64,000 nt of DNA. Source: Dielma fastidiosa. Its GTDB lineage: Bacteria > Bacillota_I > Bacilli_A > Erysipelotrichales > Erysipelotrichaceae. Shown one piece after another: positions 33,786-42,327 of this stretch. Both the position numbers and the translations under genes were made by a program. Location of the stretch: contig NZ_HE578924.1 in NCBI RefSeq assembly GCF_000313565.1, positions 170,572-234,571 of the forward strand, read 5' to 3'. The first letter of the stretch is position 1, and each line of letters opens with the position of its first letter. The notes beneath the pieces were generated by a model that ran no database searches, was not told the DNA's origin, and saw only the letters and a list, made by a program, of their open reading frames with translations.

Positions 33786-34449
33786 CACCGAGAACCTCCG
33801 AATACTCTTTTAACACTCGTTCTCGGTTGGCTTCTGCTTCTGCTTTAGTTTTGAAATACCAGCCACATTTGAGCATTGCTAAATCATTTTTATATGTTTC
33901 AAAAAAGTTTGTTGAATAAGTATCTCCATCACAATCAATAGACCAAACCAATTCACGATCTTTAGGTTTCCACGGTGTTTTTTGTACTTTATAAGAACCG
34001 TTTAAAAAACCATAGTAGATTGAACGATGAAGTTTATCTAACTTATCATATAAACAACCATTTTTAAAATAGTAAGGACTATCAGGCAATTTAGAACCTT
34101 CATTAATAATATTAAACTTTTCACCTTCCTCAATACCCCAATACTGCATGAGGTATTCAAGTGGTGTAAGCTTATCTTTCTTTTCTTCTCTATCAAATTT
34201 ATATTCTATGATTTCCTTTTCGCATGCATCAAAATATTCTTTACAATCAACAAATATAGTGCTTTTACCACAATTATTGCAAAGCTTGTAACATGACTCA
34301 TTACCATTTAAATCAAAATTGGTTTCATTATCACAACTTCCTAACCAATGATACCCAAGTTCATGAGCCTTTTTAATAAACTCCATTGCCTTTTCTGGTG
34401 TATCGCAATGGAATACAGTATTGTCTGCTATTAAATGTTCAATTTTCAT
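33778..34449 (-). CDS. phage early protein with zinc-binding look, unknown
   Basis: 223 residues. The N-terminal part has a CYKLCNNC...C pattern (about 53-70) suggestive of a metal site. The C-terminal WKPKDRELVWSIDCDGDTYSTNFFETYKNDLAMLKCGWYFKTKAEAEANRERVLKEY is a module common at the end of phage accessory proteins. Function unknown. Confidence 0.6.
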   Translation of the reverse strand: MKIEHLIADNTVFHCDTPEKAMEFIKKAHELGYHWLGSCDNETNFDLNGNESCYKLCNNCGKSTIFVDCKEYFDACEKEIIEYKFDREEKKDKLTPLEYLMQYWGIEEGEKFNIINEGSKLPDSPYYFKNGCLYDKLDKLHRSIYYGFLNGSYKVQKTPWKPKDRELVWSIDCDGDTYSTNFFETYKNDLAMLKCGWYFKTKAEAEANRERVLKEYSEVLGDE

Positions 34450-34454
34450 GTTTT

Positions 34455-34646
34455 TTACCTCTCTACTTTTGTTAATCCGTCTATTGCATAGCCACCACTA
34501 TAATCTTCAAGCAAAACGCAAATAGTTCCACATATATTAAAGGGTTCGCTTCGCACTGTGAATACAGTGTTTTTATATTTATCTGCTACTCGATACTTTT
34601 CATTCATTATAACTTCGTCACCAATTTTAATTGTTTCCTTTTTCAT
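34455..34646 (-). CDS. small phage protein, KOW/SH3-like beta barrel
   Basis: 63 residues: MKKETIKIGDEVIMNEKYRVADKYKNTVFTVRSEPFNICG...LLEDYSGGYAIDGLTKVER resembles short KOW/SH3-like beta barrels. GGAGG directly before ATG 34646 sets the start. Confidence 0.55.
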   Translation of the reverse strand: MKKETIKIGDEVIMNEKYRVADKYKNTVFTVRSEPFNICGTICVLLEDYSGGYAIDGLTKVER

Positions 34647-34783
34647 ATTTCCTCCGTGTTTTCCCATGCAAAATAACCTCATAATTATCTTGCATGCTTG
34701 ATTGTTAACTTTCAGCCCACGATACAGGGCTTATTTTCACTTTTTCAGCCGTCAATACTTTTTATAAAAACAAGGGTGTTTTT

Positions 34784-35623
34784 TCAGTACTTCAGACCTT
34801 CTAATTTCTTCTTTTTTTCTTCATCCGTCGATACCAAATAGATCCTCGTTGTTTCCAGAGACTCATGCCCCAGCAAATCAGCAAGCTCTGCAAGTCCATT
34901 GCTGTTTTCTTTTAAAAACTGCTTGGCAAACAAATGTCGGAAACTGTGCGGGTGAATCTTGCTTTTTTTTATCTTAAGCTCACTGGCCAGCCTTTGTAGT
35001 CGCCGCCAGATGGTTGATGCCGCCATTTGCTTACCCTTGACTTTGCCGGGGAAGATTGTACCTGTTCTGATGTTGCTGTTCCGGCAGTATTTCCTCAGCT
35101 CACGCGCCAAGTCCTGACGGATGGGCACAGTGCGGATTTTTCCTTTGTTGTCAATCTGGAGATAATTGCTTTTCAAATTTTCAACTGTAAAGTATTTCAA
35201 CTCGCCAACGCGAATGCCGGTGTTTGCCAGCACTTTCATAATGAGATAAGTATCAAATTGATCTCTCGACTTTGCTTTCCTTAACAGGCGGTTGTATTCT
35301 TCCGGCGTAAGCACATCGGACAAGCTGCTCTTGCGCTGCACCTTCAGCTGCTTAACACGCAGCTCCGGCGCACCGATCCACTTTAGATACTTATTCATAA
35401 CAACAATATACAAGCTGATCGTTGCCGGCCTGTATCCACTACCAAGCAGCATTTCCTTATATGCCAATGTGTGTGACTTAGTAATCTCAAAGTCCTCAGG
35501 CAGCATATCAACAAACCGGCGCACACCATGCTCGTATTTCTTAAGCGTGTTTACTGATTTCTCACTGCACTTCTGGTCAAGTAAAAACTCGGCAATGGCA
35601 TTTTCAAAATCTTTCTTTTTCAT
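34784..35623 (-). CDS. second tyrosine recombinase, XerC/D-like
   Basis: 279 residues. SAM-like N-terminal domain (about 1-95), catalytic domain with R in TGIRVGELKY, HPHSFRHLF (HxxR), LLGHESLETTRIY (H and nucleophile Tyr); all key residues present. It lies in the early region far from att and next to a half HsdS gene, so its substrate is probably not the att site. ATG 35623 has AGG-rich sequence upstream. Confidence 0.85.
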   Translation of the reverse strand: MKKKDFENAIAEFLLDQKCSEKSVNTLKKYEHGVRRFVDMLPEDFEITKSHTLAYKEMLLGSGYRPATISLYIVVMNKYLKWIGAPELRVKQLKVQRKSSLSDVLTPEEYNRLLRKAKSRDQFDTYLIMKVLANTGIRVGELKYFTVENLKSNYLQIDNKGKIRTVPIRQDLARELRKYCRNSNIRTGTIFPGKVKGKQMAASTIWRRLQRLASELKIKKSKIHPHSFRHLFAKQFLKENSNGLAELADLLGHESLETTRIYLVSTDEEKKKKLEGLKY

Positions 35624-35652
35624 ATTCACCTACCTTTTGGTCCTCAACTTCT

Positions 35653-36075
35653 TTAAACCACCATATTCTCTAACATGAATCTCTTTAAATTTTTAATTTC
35701 TTCTACTGCACGTTTTTCATTTTCAATAGCAAGTTCATTTTGCTGTAAACATTTGGCTATCTTATATTGATCGTCAATATCATGGATGCTTAGTTTCATG
35801 TGATAAAGTGTGTCAACCTGAATATTTATACCACTCTGATATTTTGCTAAAAATTCAGGTAATTCTTTTTCGATTGAATAATATAGGTATTTGGGAGCAA
35901 ATTCTATTTTCGGTATGATTACAGCATATTTGGTGTCAACATATTCATCTTCGTCCAAATACATTATTTGCCCTTTGGTTGCGCTGAAGCTAAGATAAAA
36001 TTTATCCTCACCGTGCAAATGGATTACATCACGGATGACATTAAGACGATCAAATAGGATTAACTCATTATCCAT
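35653..36075 (-). CDS. half-length HsdS-like protein (type I restriction specificity fragment)
   Basis: 140 residues. The C-terminal half has the HsdS pattern: FAPKYLYYSIEKELPEFLAKYQSGINIQVDTLYHMKLSIHDIDDQYKIAKCLQQNELAIENEKRAVEEIKNLKRFML, that is the end of a target-recognition domain and the coiled-coil spacer. A full HsdS has two such halves (about 400 residues). No hsdM or hsdR is nearby. A half S could dimerise with host HsdM, act as a decoy, or serve as a cassette for recombination by the adjacent recombinase. Confidence 0.6.
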   Translation of the reverse strand: MDNELILFDRLNVIRDVIHLHGEDKFYLSFSATKGQIMYLDEDEYVDTKYAVIIPKIEFAPKYLYYSIEKELPEFLAKYQSGINIQVDTLYHMKLSIHDIDDQYKIAKCLQQNELAIENEKRAVEEIKNLKRFMLENMVV

Positions 36076-36703
36076 TTACGATATCTTTCAGAGTCTTGTT
36101 ATCAGTGATTAATAAGTGATACGGAAATTCGTTTGCTGACAGGTAAGCAAAATAATCAACAGTGTTTTTAAATGACTTTATATCATTGACCGTGTTGTGT
36201 GTATACTGTGTAAAAATTATATTTTCTAAAGCTTTTATATAGTCACAGTCACTGATTTTTCGCGGTGCTGATCCAATGCAAATCATATTGTTTCCAAGCA
36301 TGTTAGGCATTGGGTATCTATACAATTTTGTATTTGTCCCATCAAACTGTTTATAGGCAAATGCTTTGATACTATCAACAGTGCCGGCATTTTGATACAT
36401 GATATATAAAGCGTTGGGAAAATGTATTTTATAAGCTTTATCCTTATATGTTACTATGCGAATATGCTCTGGCTGGTTTATCAGAATACTACCGAAATCG
36501 TCTGATGCGCCAATAATGCTTGAGTGTAGTAAATATGGTTTAGCATGGTTGTTTGCATATGGATTAGTTGTATAATCATTTATCTTTTTTACTATCTCCT
36601 TTAATGGAGCGCTCAAAAAATATTCTTGATTACTTATTTTGTTTACCTCAAGTATTTCCGCTTCCTCGTTAATGTCTGATATTCTAATTATCATCTCTTT
36701 CAA
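36068..36703 (-). CDS. PRTRC protein B-like/prokaryotic E2-like protein
   Basis: 211 residues. KLYRYPMPNMLGNNMICIGSAPR (about 126-148) carries the P-PN...CxG motif of PRTRC-B/Prok-E2 type D proteins; C142 is the candidate catalytic cysteine. Translation probably starts at TTG 36703, 7 nt after GGAGG; the ATG at 36694 is too far. The start overlaps the stop of the helical protein. In related cassettes this protein works with an E1-like ThiF and a ubiquitin-like protein. Confidence 0.7.
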   Translation of the reverse strand: MKEMIIRISDINEEAEILEVNKISNQEYFLSAPLKEIVKKINDYTTNPYANNHAKPYLLHSSIIGASDDFGSILINQPEHIRIVTYKDKAYKIHFPNALYIMYQNAGTVDSIKAFAYKQFDGTNTKLYRYPMPNMLGNNMICIGSAPRKISDCDYIKALENIIFTQYTHNTVNDIKSFKNTVDYFAYLSANEFPYHLLITDNKTLKDIVNG

Positions 36704-37542
36704 AATAGCACCTCCACGTCGCTTTTTTTAATACTCATAATCGTGTCCACTAGGCTATATCTACTTCCTATATCACCAAATGCCGAAAATATAGTGTTGT
36801 ATTCGGAATAGTTGTTTATTGGGTCATTGGTGATGCTCTTAATCAAATCTAGCATTTGTGCCATGTCTTCTTTATCAAGGTCAACGAGTGTGTTTCCTTC
36901 GCCGCTCATGTAGTCCAAGTAGCATACGACAAAGTCATCGTCAGTGACCTGTATAGCCTTAAATAAATCCATTGCCTGCACAAATTCGTTGTAATGCTCA
37001 CCACCATCAGATTCCGGATATTTCATATGCACATAATACAGTTCAGCATCGCTTTGATTATCTGCCAACCTGTCAATTTCTTCTCTTGCTTGCTTTTTGC
37101 TCAATCTGGGGTTGGTGATAATGTCAAGCACCTCTCGATATTCGCCGCCAATCTCGCTTTCAAGCCATTCAGCAGCGTTTAATAGAGATTTATCCTCACT
37201 AAGATTAAAGTAGACATCTGCCAAAAAATAAATTGGATTACAATACTCATTTACAATTCCAGGCTCTTTTACTATGCACTTGAGTATCAGTGCCAGAATC
37301 GGGCACATGTCATAATCGATATCTAAATACTGCTCTAAATGGTACGCAAATGCCAAATCTTCAAAGATATATCCCATATCATCCACATCAAGATCATTAT
37401 CAATTGCCGCTTGCCTTAAATTATCAATTAATGATTTTGCAAACTCTTGATCTAAGCAGCGTTCAAATAAAAATTTTAAGATTTGTCCGCCTTCACCGAG
37501 TTTGATATTTTTAGAAATGTATTTCCTCAAATTGCTTAACAA
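36700..37542 (-). CDS. helical protein of the PRTRC-like cassette, unknown
   Basis: About 280 residues, acidic, mostly helical (YISKNIKLGEGGQILKFLFERCLDQEFAKSLIDNLRQAAID...), no cysteine- or metal-rich motif. Fixed place between E1 and E2-like genes suggests a PRTRC E/F-like partner. Best start is TTG 37542, 8 nt after AAGAAGG; GTG 37551 is too close to that site. It overlaps the E1-like gene. Confidence 0.55.
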   Translation of the reverse strand: MLSNLRKYISKNIKLGEGGQILKFLFERCLDQEFAKSLIDNLRQAAIDNDLDVDDMGYIFEDLAFAYHLEQYLDIDYDMCPILALILKCIVKEPGIVNEYCNPIYFLADVYFNLSEDKSLLNAAEWLESEIGGEYREVLDIITNPRLSKKQAREEIDRLADNQSDAELYYVHMKYPESDGGEHYNEFVQAMDLFKAIQVTDDDFVVCYLDYMSGEGNTLVDLDKEDMAQMLDLIKSITNDPINNYSEYNTIFSAFGDIGSRYSLVDTIMSIKKSDVEVLF

Positions 37543-38189
37543 CAGTGACACCTTCTTTCAGCTCATTCGCCATGATGCAGCTGCAATGTTCTAATAAAGA
37601 AGTGGCCATCTTTAAATTTGTCACTAGATACTGAATATTGCCGGCAGCAAGTTCTTGACAGCTCTTTTCTGCTGGATGATCTTTATTCTCCAGTGTATAG
37701 GTTTCACTTCTTATCGCACCGTAGGTAACTTGATTAACATTCAATGCCGCGTAGACATTGCCGTCATACTCTGAATTAGCACTGTCTATGTAAACTGCAT
37801 TTTTTAAATGCCTGAAGGTTTGCTCTAACAAAATGCGAGTGGCATCATTATCAACGCAGCCTATAAGTATCGGATAAAATTCTTTGCGCTGATCGATAAA
37901 CTCAATCAGTTCATTTCTAGTCACATACTTATCAATCGCCTCGCACAATTCGCCATGAAATGTATTGATTTTCTTAGCAAGAGCTATCGCCTTGTTTTCG
38001 CCAATGTCTTGTGGTTGAAATGCTTGGCGTTTCATATTTTTTTTGCTCAACTTGATCTCCGTCAACGATTACCATTTTACTTGATGTGTTTAAAAGCAAC
38101 TTCGGTAAATCTCTTGCCAGTAAGGAGCCGGTACCGCCGGTTCCTATAATGACAAAGAGTTTTTTATACTTTATGTTTTCTATTTTCAT
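37511..38189 (-). pseudogene. PRTRC ThiF family/E1-like enzyme, frame broken at an A8 run
   Basis: Two frames joined: residues 1-50 (GTGGTGS nucleotide loop at 16-22; IVDGDQVEQ) end in a wrong frame, and the rest (KNMKRQAFQPQDIGENKAIALAKKIN...) continues in another. Both together make one E1/ThiF of 225 residues. The break is at eight As (38037-38044); seven would restore it exactly. C-terminal SCQELAAGNIQYLVTNLKMA holds the candidate catalytic Cys. It may be a real defect, a sequencing error, or be read through by polymerase slippage on the A run. Confidence 0.8.
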
Positions 38190-38192
38190 AGT

Positions 38193-38531
38193 TTAACCTT
38201 TTTTATGCTGCTGAAAGGTTGGAACAAGTACGTTATCAGCTTCGATTAAGTCATAAGACACTTTTCCAGAAAACTCATAAAACTGATGGTTAAGCATAGC
38301 ACTGGTAATCTCATCAGCGGTATATTCCTTGCCCTCCTCAAAGATATGGCTAACGTCAATGTTCTGAGCGGCATAATACAGTGTAAATGGGTATTTATAC
38401 TTTTTCACTTCTACCGGTTGTGGTTCTTTCTTCGCTTCCGGTTTTTTACTTGTTTCTTTCTTTGGTTTTTCTTTCTTTGGTTCTACTACCTCAAATTCTT
38501 CCTCATCTAACATTTCAAATAAATCATCCAT
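38193..38531 (-). CDS. ubiquitin-like protein, PRTRC protein C-like, C-terminal Gly
   Basis: 112 residues. An acidic start and a Lys/Pro/Glu-rich flexible part (to about 45) precede a small domain YKYPFTLYYAAQNIDVSHIF...YTADEITSAMLNHQFYEFSGKVSYDLIEADNVLVPTF, then QQHKKG, ending in Gly. PRTRC-C/Prok_Ub proteins have a beta-grasp fold and end in Gly that E1 adenylates; the exposed Gly needs no protease. It is encoded 3 bp before the E1-like gene. Confidence 0.7.
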   Translation of the reverse strand: MDDLFEMLDEEEFEVVEPKKEKPKKETSKKPEAKKEPQPVEVKKYKYPFTLYYAAQNIDVSHIFEEGKEYTADEITSAMLNHQFYEFSGKVSYDLIEADNVLVPTFQQHKKG

Positions 38532-38532
38532 C

Positions 38533-39531
38533 TTATTTTTCCTCCTTAGTTTCTGATTTTTTTACAGGCATCATATACCTTGCAAGCACATACCGATTAT
38601 TGCGCATACCCTCATCGCAGATTAACATTCGGGCGCCAAAAATCACCGATACATCGTCTTCTTTCATCAATGAAGTAATCTTTATTAATCTAGCAACATC
38701 ATAAGATAGGTCAGCGGCTTCACCCTCTATTTCTGCATTGACCTGTATTGCCAGTTCGTTACTTTGTTCGCCGGCATACAATTTGATACCTTTACTATTA
38801 GTGCTGATGGTTACATATTTTGAATATTCTTTTATCAGTTTCAATGCTTGAATCATCTCATCACGAGGCAACTTAGCTTTTAACAGCGGTTCATCATCCA
38901 TTTTGACGTCTGGCAGCTTTTGTTCTATCAACACTGTATAAAAGCTGCGGCCGGCAGTTTTTGATACAAGCATCTTACCGTTTGTCTGAAGCCTCATCGT
39001 TTCGGTATCAAGTATATGTTTAAATGCTTCTCCTGGCACATTGATTGGATTATCAAGACCGGTATCAGTGGTGTGAGTGTAAAACATAGTCCTATCAGAA
39101 GCTACAATCTTATCAGAGAATATGTTAACCCCTGATAGCTGTGGATACGTTGAGTCACTTCCAATAAATTGAGTACCTGGAAGCAAATCATCTAATTTGA
39201 CTTGAATATCTACCATGTCATTAAGCGTTGGCGTGTAGACAGGATAATCAATCACATTGGCAAATTTTGCCTTGAGTCTAGTATTAGATACCTTGATCAC
39301 GTTGTCCGTGAATTCCAGCGTGAAGTCACTGAGTTTTGATATAAACCCAAAATCTTTTGCGCTTAAAGTAAAAGATGCCGGTTCATCAGCTTCTTTACTC
39401 ATCTTTGCGGCTCGAAGGATGCCCATGCCGGCACCGTCGAATGAGTGAAATTTGATTTTATCCTTATCCACTGTGATGGTGTTATATGGCATCGGATCAT
39501 GAAATACCGATGAGTTCAATTTGATTTTCAT
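38533..39531 (-). CDS. dnaN-like: sliding clamp, DnaN-like
   Basis: 332 residues. Three repeated beta/alpha clamp domains, with HSFDGAGMGILRAAKM, DFTLEFTDNVIKVSNTRLKAKFANVIDYPVYTP, VKLDDLLPGTQFIGSD, SGVNIFSDKIVASDRTMFYTH and the C-terminal YVLARYMMPV matching the clamp end that binds the client pocket. A phage-made clamp adjusts replication to its own polymerase or partners. It is one gene upstream of the ubiquitin-like protein in the same operon. Confidence 0.75.
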   Translation of the reverse strand: MKIKLNSSVFHDPMPYNTITVDKDKIKFHSFDGAGMGILRAAKMSKEADEPASFTLSAKDFGFISKLSDFTLEFTDNVIKVSNTRLKAKFANVIDYPVYTPTLNDMVDIQVKLDDLLPGTQFIGSDSTYPQLSGVNIFSDKIVASDRTMFYTHTTDTGLDNPINVPGEAFKHILDTETMRLQTNGKMLVSKTAGRSFYTVLIEQKLPDVKMDDEPLLKAKLPRDEMIQALKLIKEYSKYVTISTNSKGIKLYAGEQSNELAIQVNAEIEGEAADLSYDVARLIKITSLMKEDDVSVIFGARMLICDEGMRNNRYVLARYMMPVKKSETKEEK

Positions 39532-39532
39532 T

Positions 39533-40486
39533 TTATTTTCCTTTCTTACTTATGTGTTCTTCTTTCCACATTTCGGCTAGCTCAGCTTTTAATTGCTCCA
39601 CTTGTTCAGGAGTCAATTCTTCGTCGTCTGAGCTTTCAATTTCTTGCTGCTGCTCTTTATACCAATCCGGTATAGGTACAGCTGTTTTCTGATATACGGT
39701 TCCTTTCTGTCTCTTTTTCATGTGCTGCTTAGCACTTTCGGCATCCTTAATACCTGCTGCCTGCCAGTCTGCCAATACTTTGTTAATGTATTTAAATGAC
39801 TTTGCTTTTTTGCTGATGGCTGTTTCAAGTGCCAGTAATACAACCTCATCATTAAATGTGTTCAGCCAATCATGTAAAGTTTGTAATTCGAGCTGTGACA
39901 ATGGATTTCCAAATGATATTTCAAATGTCTCAAAAATATTTTTTAATCGCTCATTTGATTTCTTTACTTTACTTTTATTTACTTTACTTTCCTTTAGACT
40001 CTTAACATGATCATTCGCAAGGTCAACATGTTCATTCGCAAGCTCATAATTGTCAAAAAGTGCGACTTTAAAACAACCTTTGCATTCTTCATCTTGCAAA
40101 AGCCAATATTCCATATATACAGTTTTGTCACGACGCTCTGAAGCAACTGCCCAATAGCGCCGTTGGATACCTTTACTGGTTAGCACTCCCCACCTATCAA
40201 ACAGCCCTTTATCAAAAAGACCAATTTGTAAGCAGTAGTCCACAGTCTCTTTGACTGTACCGGAACCAATGCCGCCGCCCATCTTACGTGCCGTAGATGC
40301 ACAATCGTCATAGCCCCATTTATAAAAGTATCCTTCAGACCCATACGCCTTTTGACATAAATAAAAGTAAATTCCGAATCCATTCCAGCCTTGTGCATCA
40401 AGCAGCTTATCCATCTTGGTGTCATTGTCAAACAGATCCACAGACCAGCCAGCGTAATCTAGCTTTTTCTTAGGTTTGCCAGCCAT
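39533..40486 (-). CDS. phage replication initiator, DnaD-like
   Basis: 317 residues. N-terminal winged-helix domain of the Lin1244/DUF4373 type (DYAGWSVDLFDNDTKMDKLLDAQGWNGFGIYFYLCQKAYGSEGYFY). A Lys/Ser linker (VNKSKVKKSN) precedes a DnaD/DnaB_2-type C-terminal domain (about 195-260, FNDEVVLLALETAISKKAKSFKYINKVLADWQAAGI). It should bind the phage origin and recruit helicase. No helicase loader gene is seen near it. Confidence 0.85.
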   Translation of the reverse strand: MAGKPKKKLDYAGWSVDLFDNDTKMDKLLDAQGWNGFGIYFYLCQKAYGSEGYFYKWGYDDCASTARKMGGGIGSGTVKETVDYCLQIGLFDKGLFDRWGVLTSKGIQRRYWAVASERRDKTVYMEYWLLQDEECKGCFKVALFDNYELANEHVDLANDHVKSLKESKVNKSKVKKSNERLKNIFETFEISFGNPLSQLELQTLHDWLNTFNDEVVLLALETAISKKAKSFKYINKVLADWQAAGIKDAESAKQHMKKRQKGTVYQKTAVPIPDWYKEQQQEIESSDDEELTPEQVEQLKAELAEMWKEEHISKKGK

Positions 40487-40494
40487 AAGCTACC

Positions 40495-40836
40495 TCAGAT
40501 ACCACCTTCAGTTTCCTCGATCAGCAACTGTAAATTAATGTTTTCTCCTCTTGCCCTCATCCCTCGGCAATACTTAATCAACTGATTGATACCTCTTTTT
40601 TTGTAATCGTTTAAGGATCGTTCAATTTCTTTCGGATCAGACGTCAATTTATATCCTTTAACATTATCATGAGCGATGAAATCATCATGCAAATGGTTAA
40701 AGTATCCCTCGTTGTATTGCTCAACCAAGAGCCTGAACTCCCTGCCATCTTTGCTGATATGCTTATCGTATCTTTCATAAACTTCTTTAATCTCTTTCAT
40801 CTTTTTCCAATCTGAAAGATTGATAATATCAATCAT
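40495..40836 (-). CDS. phage early protein, unknown
   Basis: 113 residues, helical and charged (WKKMKEIKEVYERYDKHISKDGREFRLLVEQYNEGYFNHLHDD...). Precedes the initiator in the operon. No family recognised. Confidence 0.5.
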   Translation of the reverse strand: MIDIINLSDWKKMKEIKEVYERYDKHISKDGREFRLLVEQYNEGYFNHLHDDFIAHDNVKGYKLTSDPKEIERSLNDYKKRGINQLIKYCRGMRARGENINLQLLIEETEGGI

Positions 40837-40850
40837 GGTAAATCACCACC

Positions 40851-41384
40851 CTACTCATAATTGAATACCTCTAACAACTGTCTACCAAATTGCAACGCTT
40901 CCTCGTGACTGTCCATAAAAATATCAATATGTTTGCCTTGCATCGCACCGCCGGTATCCTCGGCTATGTATGTATGTTCGTTAATAACAACCTCGGTACC
41001 ATAGGGCAATATCTCAGGATCGACTCCGATTGTGCGACCTGCTGTTGGGTAGGTGCCTGAGGCCGTTAATTGCCCCTCTCTGCCACAGCAGATTGAGCAA
41101 TGGCAATAAGCGGTAACATCAAACATGCCGAGCGATACAAGCTGTTTCTGTGGCTCTGCAAATGCAGGCTTATCTACCGGCACGATTATTTCACCGTTAT
41201 GCTTCAGCTGATCGAGCTCCTGCGCCAGCTGCATATTCTGATTATGTAAGTAACTGATTTGTGATGTCTGCGTTTCAATAGTTTGGTTACAAGATGCGAC
41301 CATCACGGTAGTGCCTAATGAATAGATAGTAAGCCCAAAAATGATCCAATTCTTGACGATTGGTTTACGTTTAAACTCAATCAT
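40851..41384 (-). CDS. membrane-anchored 3D-domain cell-wall hydrolase
   Basis: 177 residues. N-terminal transmembrane anchor (WIIFGLTIYSLGTTVMVASC), short coiled coil, then a 3D domain: MFDVTAYCHC...GREGQLTASGTYPTAGRTIGVDPEILPYGTEVVI...AEDTGGAMQGKHIDIFMDSHEEAL with the DxT/D-D pattern of Rpf/MltA-like lytic transglycosylases. Unusual among early genes; may assist DNA entry control or superinfection. Overlaps the upstream gene by 8 bp. Confidence 0.8.
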   Translation of the reverse strand: MIEFKRKPIVKNWIIFGLTIYSLGTTVMVASCNQTIETQTSQISYLHNQNMQLAQELDQLKHNGEIIVPVDKPAFAEPQKQLVSLGMFDVTAYCHCSICCGREGQLTASGTYPTAGRTIGVDPEILPYGTEVVINEHTYIAEDTGGAMQGKHIDIFMDSHEEALQFGRQLLEVFNYE

Positions 41385-41547
41385 TATCCTTATCCTCTGT
41401 GTAGATGCTTACAAGCTCAATCGCATCATTTAGTTTATCAACAGCGCGATCCAGTGTAATCGAATCCACGCATTTAGCCATCAATGATAGTGAGTGTTTG
41501 ATGGCCTCCATGTCTTTTAATATTTTTTCAGTATTTAACTGTTCCAT
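41377..41547 (-). CDS. small helical phage protein
   Basis: 56 residues (MEQLNTEKILKDMEAIKHSLSLMAKCVDSIT...). AAGGAAT precedes ATG 41547. A small hairpin (41566-41576) lies directly upstream of its ribosome-binding site. Confidence 0.5.
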   Translation of the reverse strand: MEQLNTEKILKDMEAIKHSLSLMAKCVDSITLDRAVDKLNDAIELVSIYTEDKDND

Positions 41548-41628
41548 AATATTCCTTCCCTTCATGCCTTAAAGGCTTCATTATTAAAATTTCATAAATT
41601 TTTATGATAATTACTTGACGCAATTCTT

Positions 41629-41738
41629 TTAAAACAGAAAATCTTTAGTCAATACAATCAATAGTGTGATTATCGAAATGATAAGTGCTAACTTAGATTC
41701 TATGTATTTGCCATATGTTTTTTTAATTTATCTCTCAT
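41629..41738 (-). pseudogene. 36-residue membrane peptide frame broken at A7
   Basis: ATG 41738 begins MRDKLKK and stops after 12 codons. With one more A in the seven-A run the frame continues as ...TYGKYIESKLALIISIITLLIVL..., one transmembrane helix. AAGGAAGG upstream is acceptable. Probably a small membrane protein disrupted by a 1-nt change. Confidence 0.4.
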
Positions 41739-41775
41739 TTCATTCCTTCCTTACCTTATAAGGTTAGTTTGTTAG

Positions 41776-41988
41776 TTACTCAATTTCAGCTTCACTCAGA
41801 TGGTCTATATAACTGTTTATAATAGACTTTGCTGTTTCTGCTTTTAATCTAAAGAGTTCCTTTTTATTGGGGTTCTTTATAAGCCTGCCGGCTTGACAAT
41901 CAGCATTCAATACTACAAACGCTTCTGCAATTGACATCAAAGTTTTATTAAGTATGATGTCATTAAAGCGCGCATCAGTTTTGACCAT
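41776..41988 (-). CDS. small phage protein, unknown
   Basis: 70 residues, helical (MVKTDARFNDIILNKTLMSIAEAFVVLNADCQAGRL...). AGGAGG upstream of ATG 41988. Early operon. Confidence 0.6.
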   Translation of the reverse strand: MVKTDARFNDIILNKTLMSIAEAFVVLNADCQAGRLIKNPNKKELFRLKAETAKSIINSYIDHLSEAEIE

Positions 41989-42023
41989 TCTATTCCTCCT
42001 TGCTTTTTATGGCTGTGTTAAAA

Positions 42024-42176
42024 TCATTTTGAGGTGATACTTACAACAATTAGAAAAAGAATACCGATTGTAATTGCATAATATGGATACCAGCTTTTAA
42101 TCTCTGGTGTAAACTTTTTTACAAACCATATGCTTAATCCAACTATTAGGAATGTTATTAATGATACTATGAACAT
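42024..42176 (-). CDS. 50-residue small membrane protein
   Basis: MFIVSLITFLIVGLSIWFVKKF... and IGILFLIVVSITSK: two transmembrane segments. GGGGG upstream of ATG 42176, preceded by one of the mini-hairpins. Unknown function. Confidence 0.55.
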   Translation of the reverse strand: MFIVSLITFLIVGLSIWFVKKFTPEIKSWYPYYAITIGILFLIVVSITSK

Positions 42177-42327
42177 ACTTACCCCCTTGCCTTTTTAGGC
42201 TTAATTGTTGTAATGACCGAATAAATCAATAAAGTCACATAATACGTTGCTAGATTGCTATAATAATTAAATTTGATTGATAATGAATTAGATAAAGAAA
42301 TTCATATTGGTGATATAGCTAGAATTT

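Noticed and set aside
34690-34783. Possible recombination site for the second recombinase
   Set aside because: Only one short GCCC/GGGC hairpin; no paired inverted repeats found nearby.
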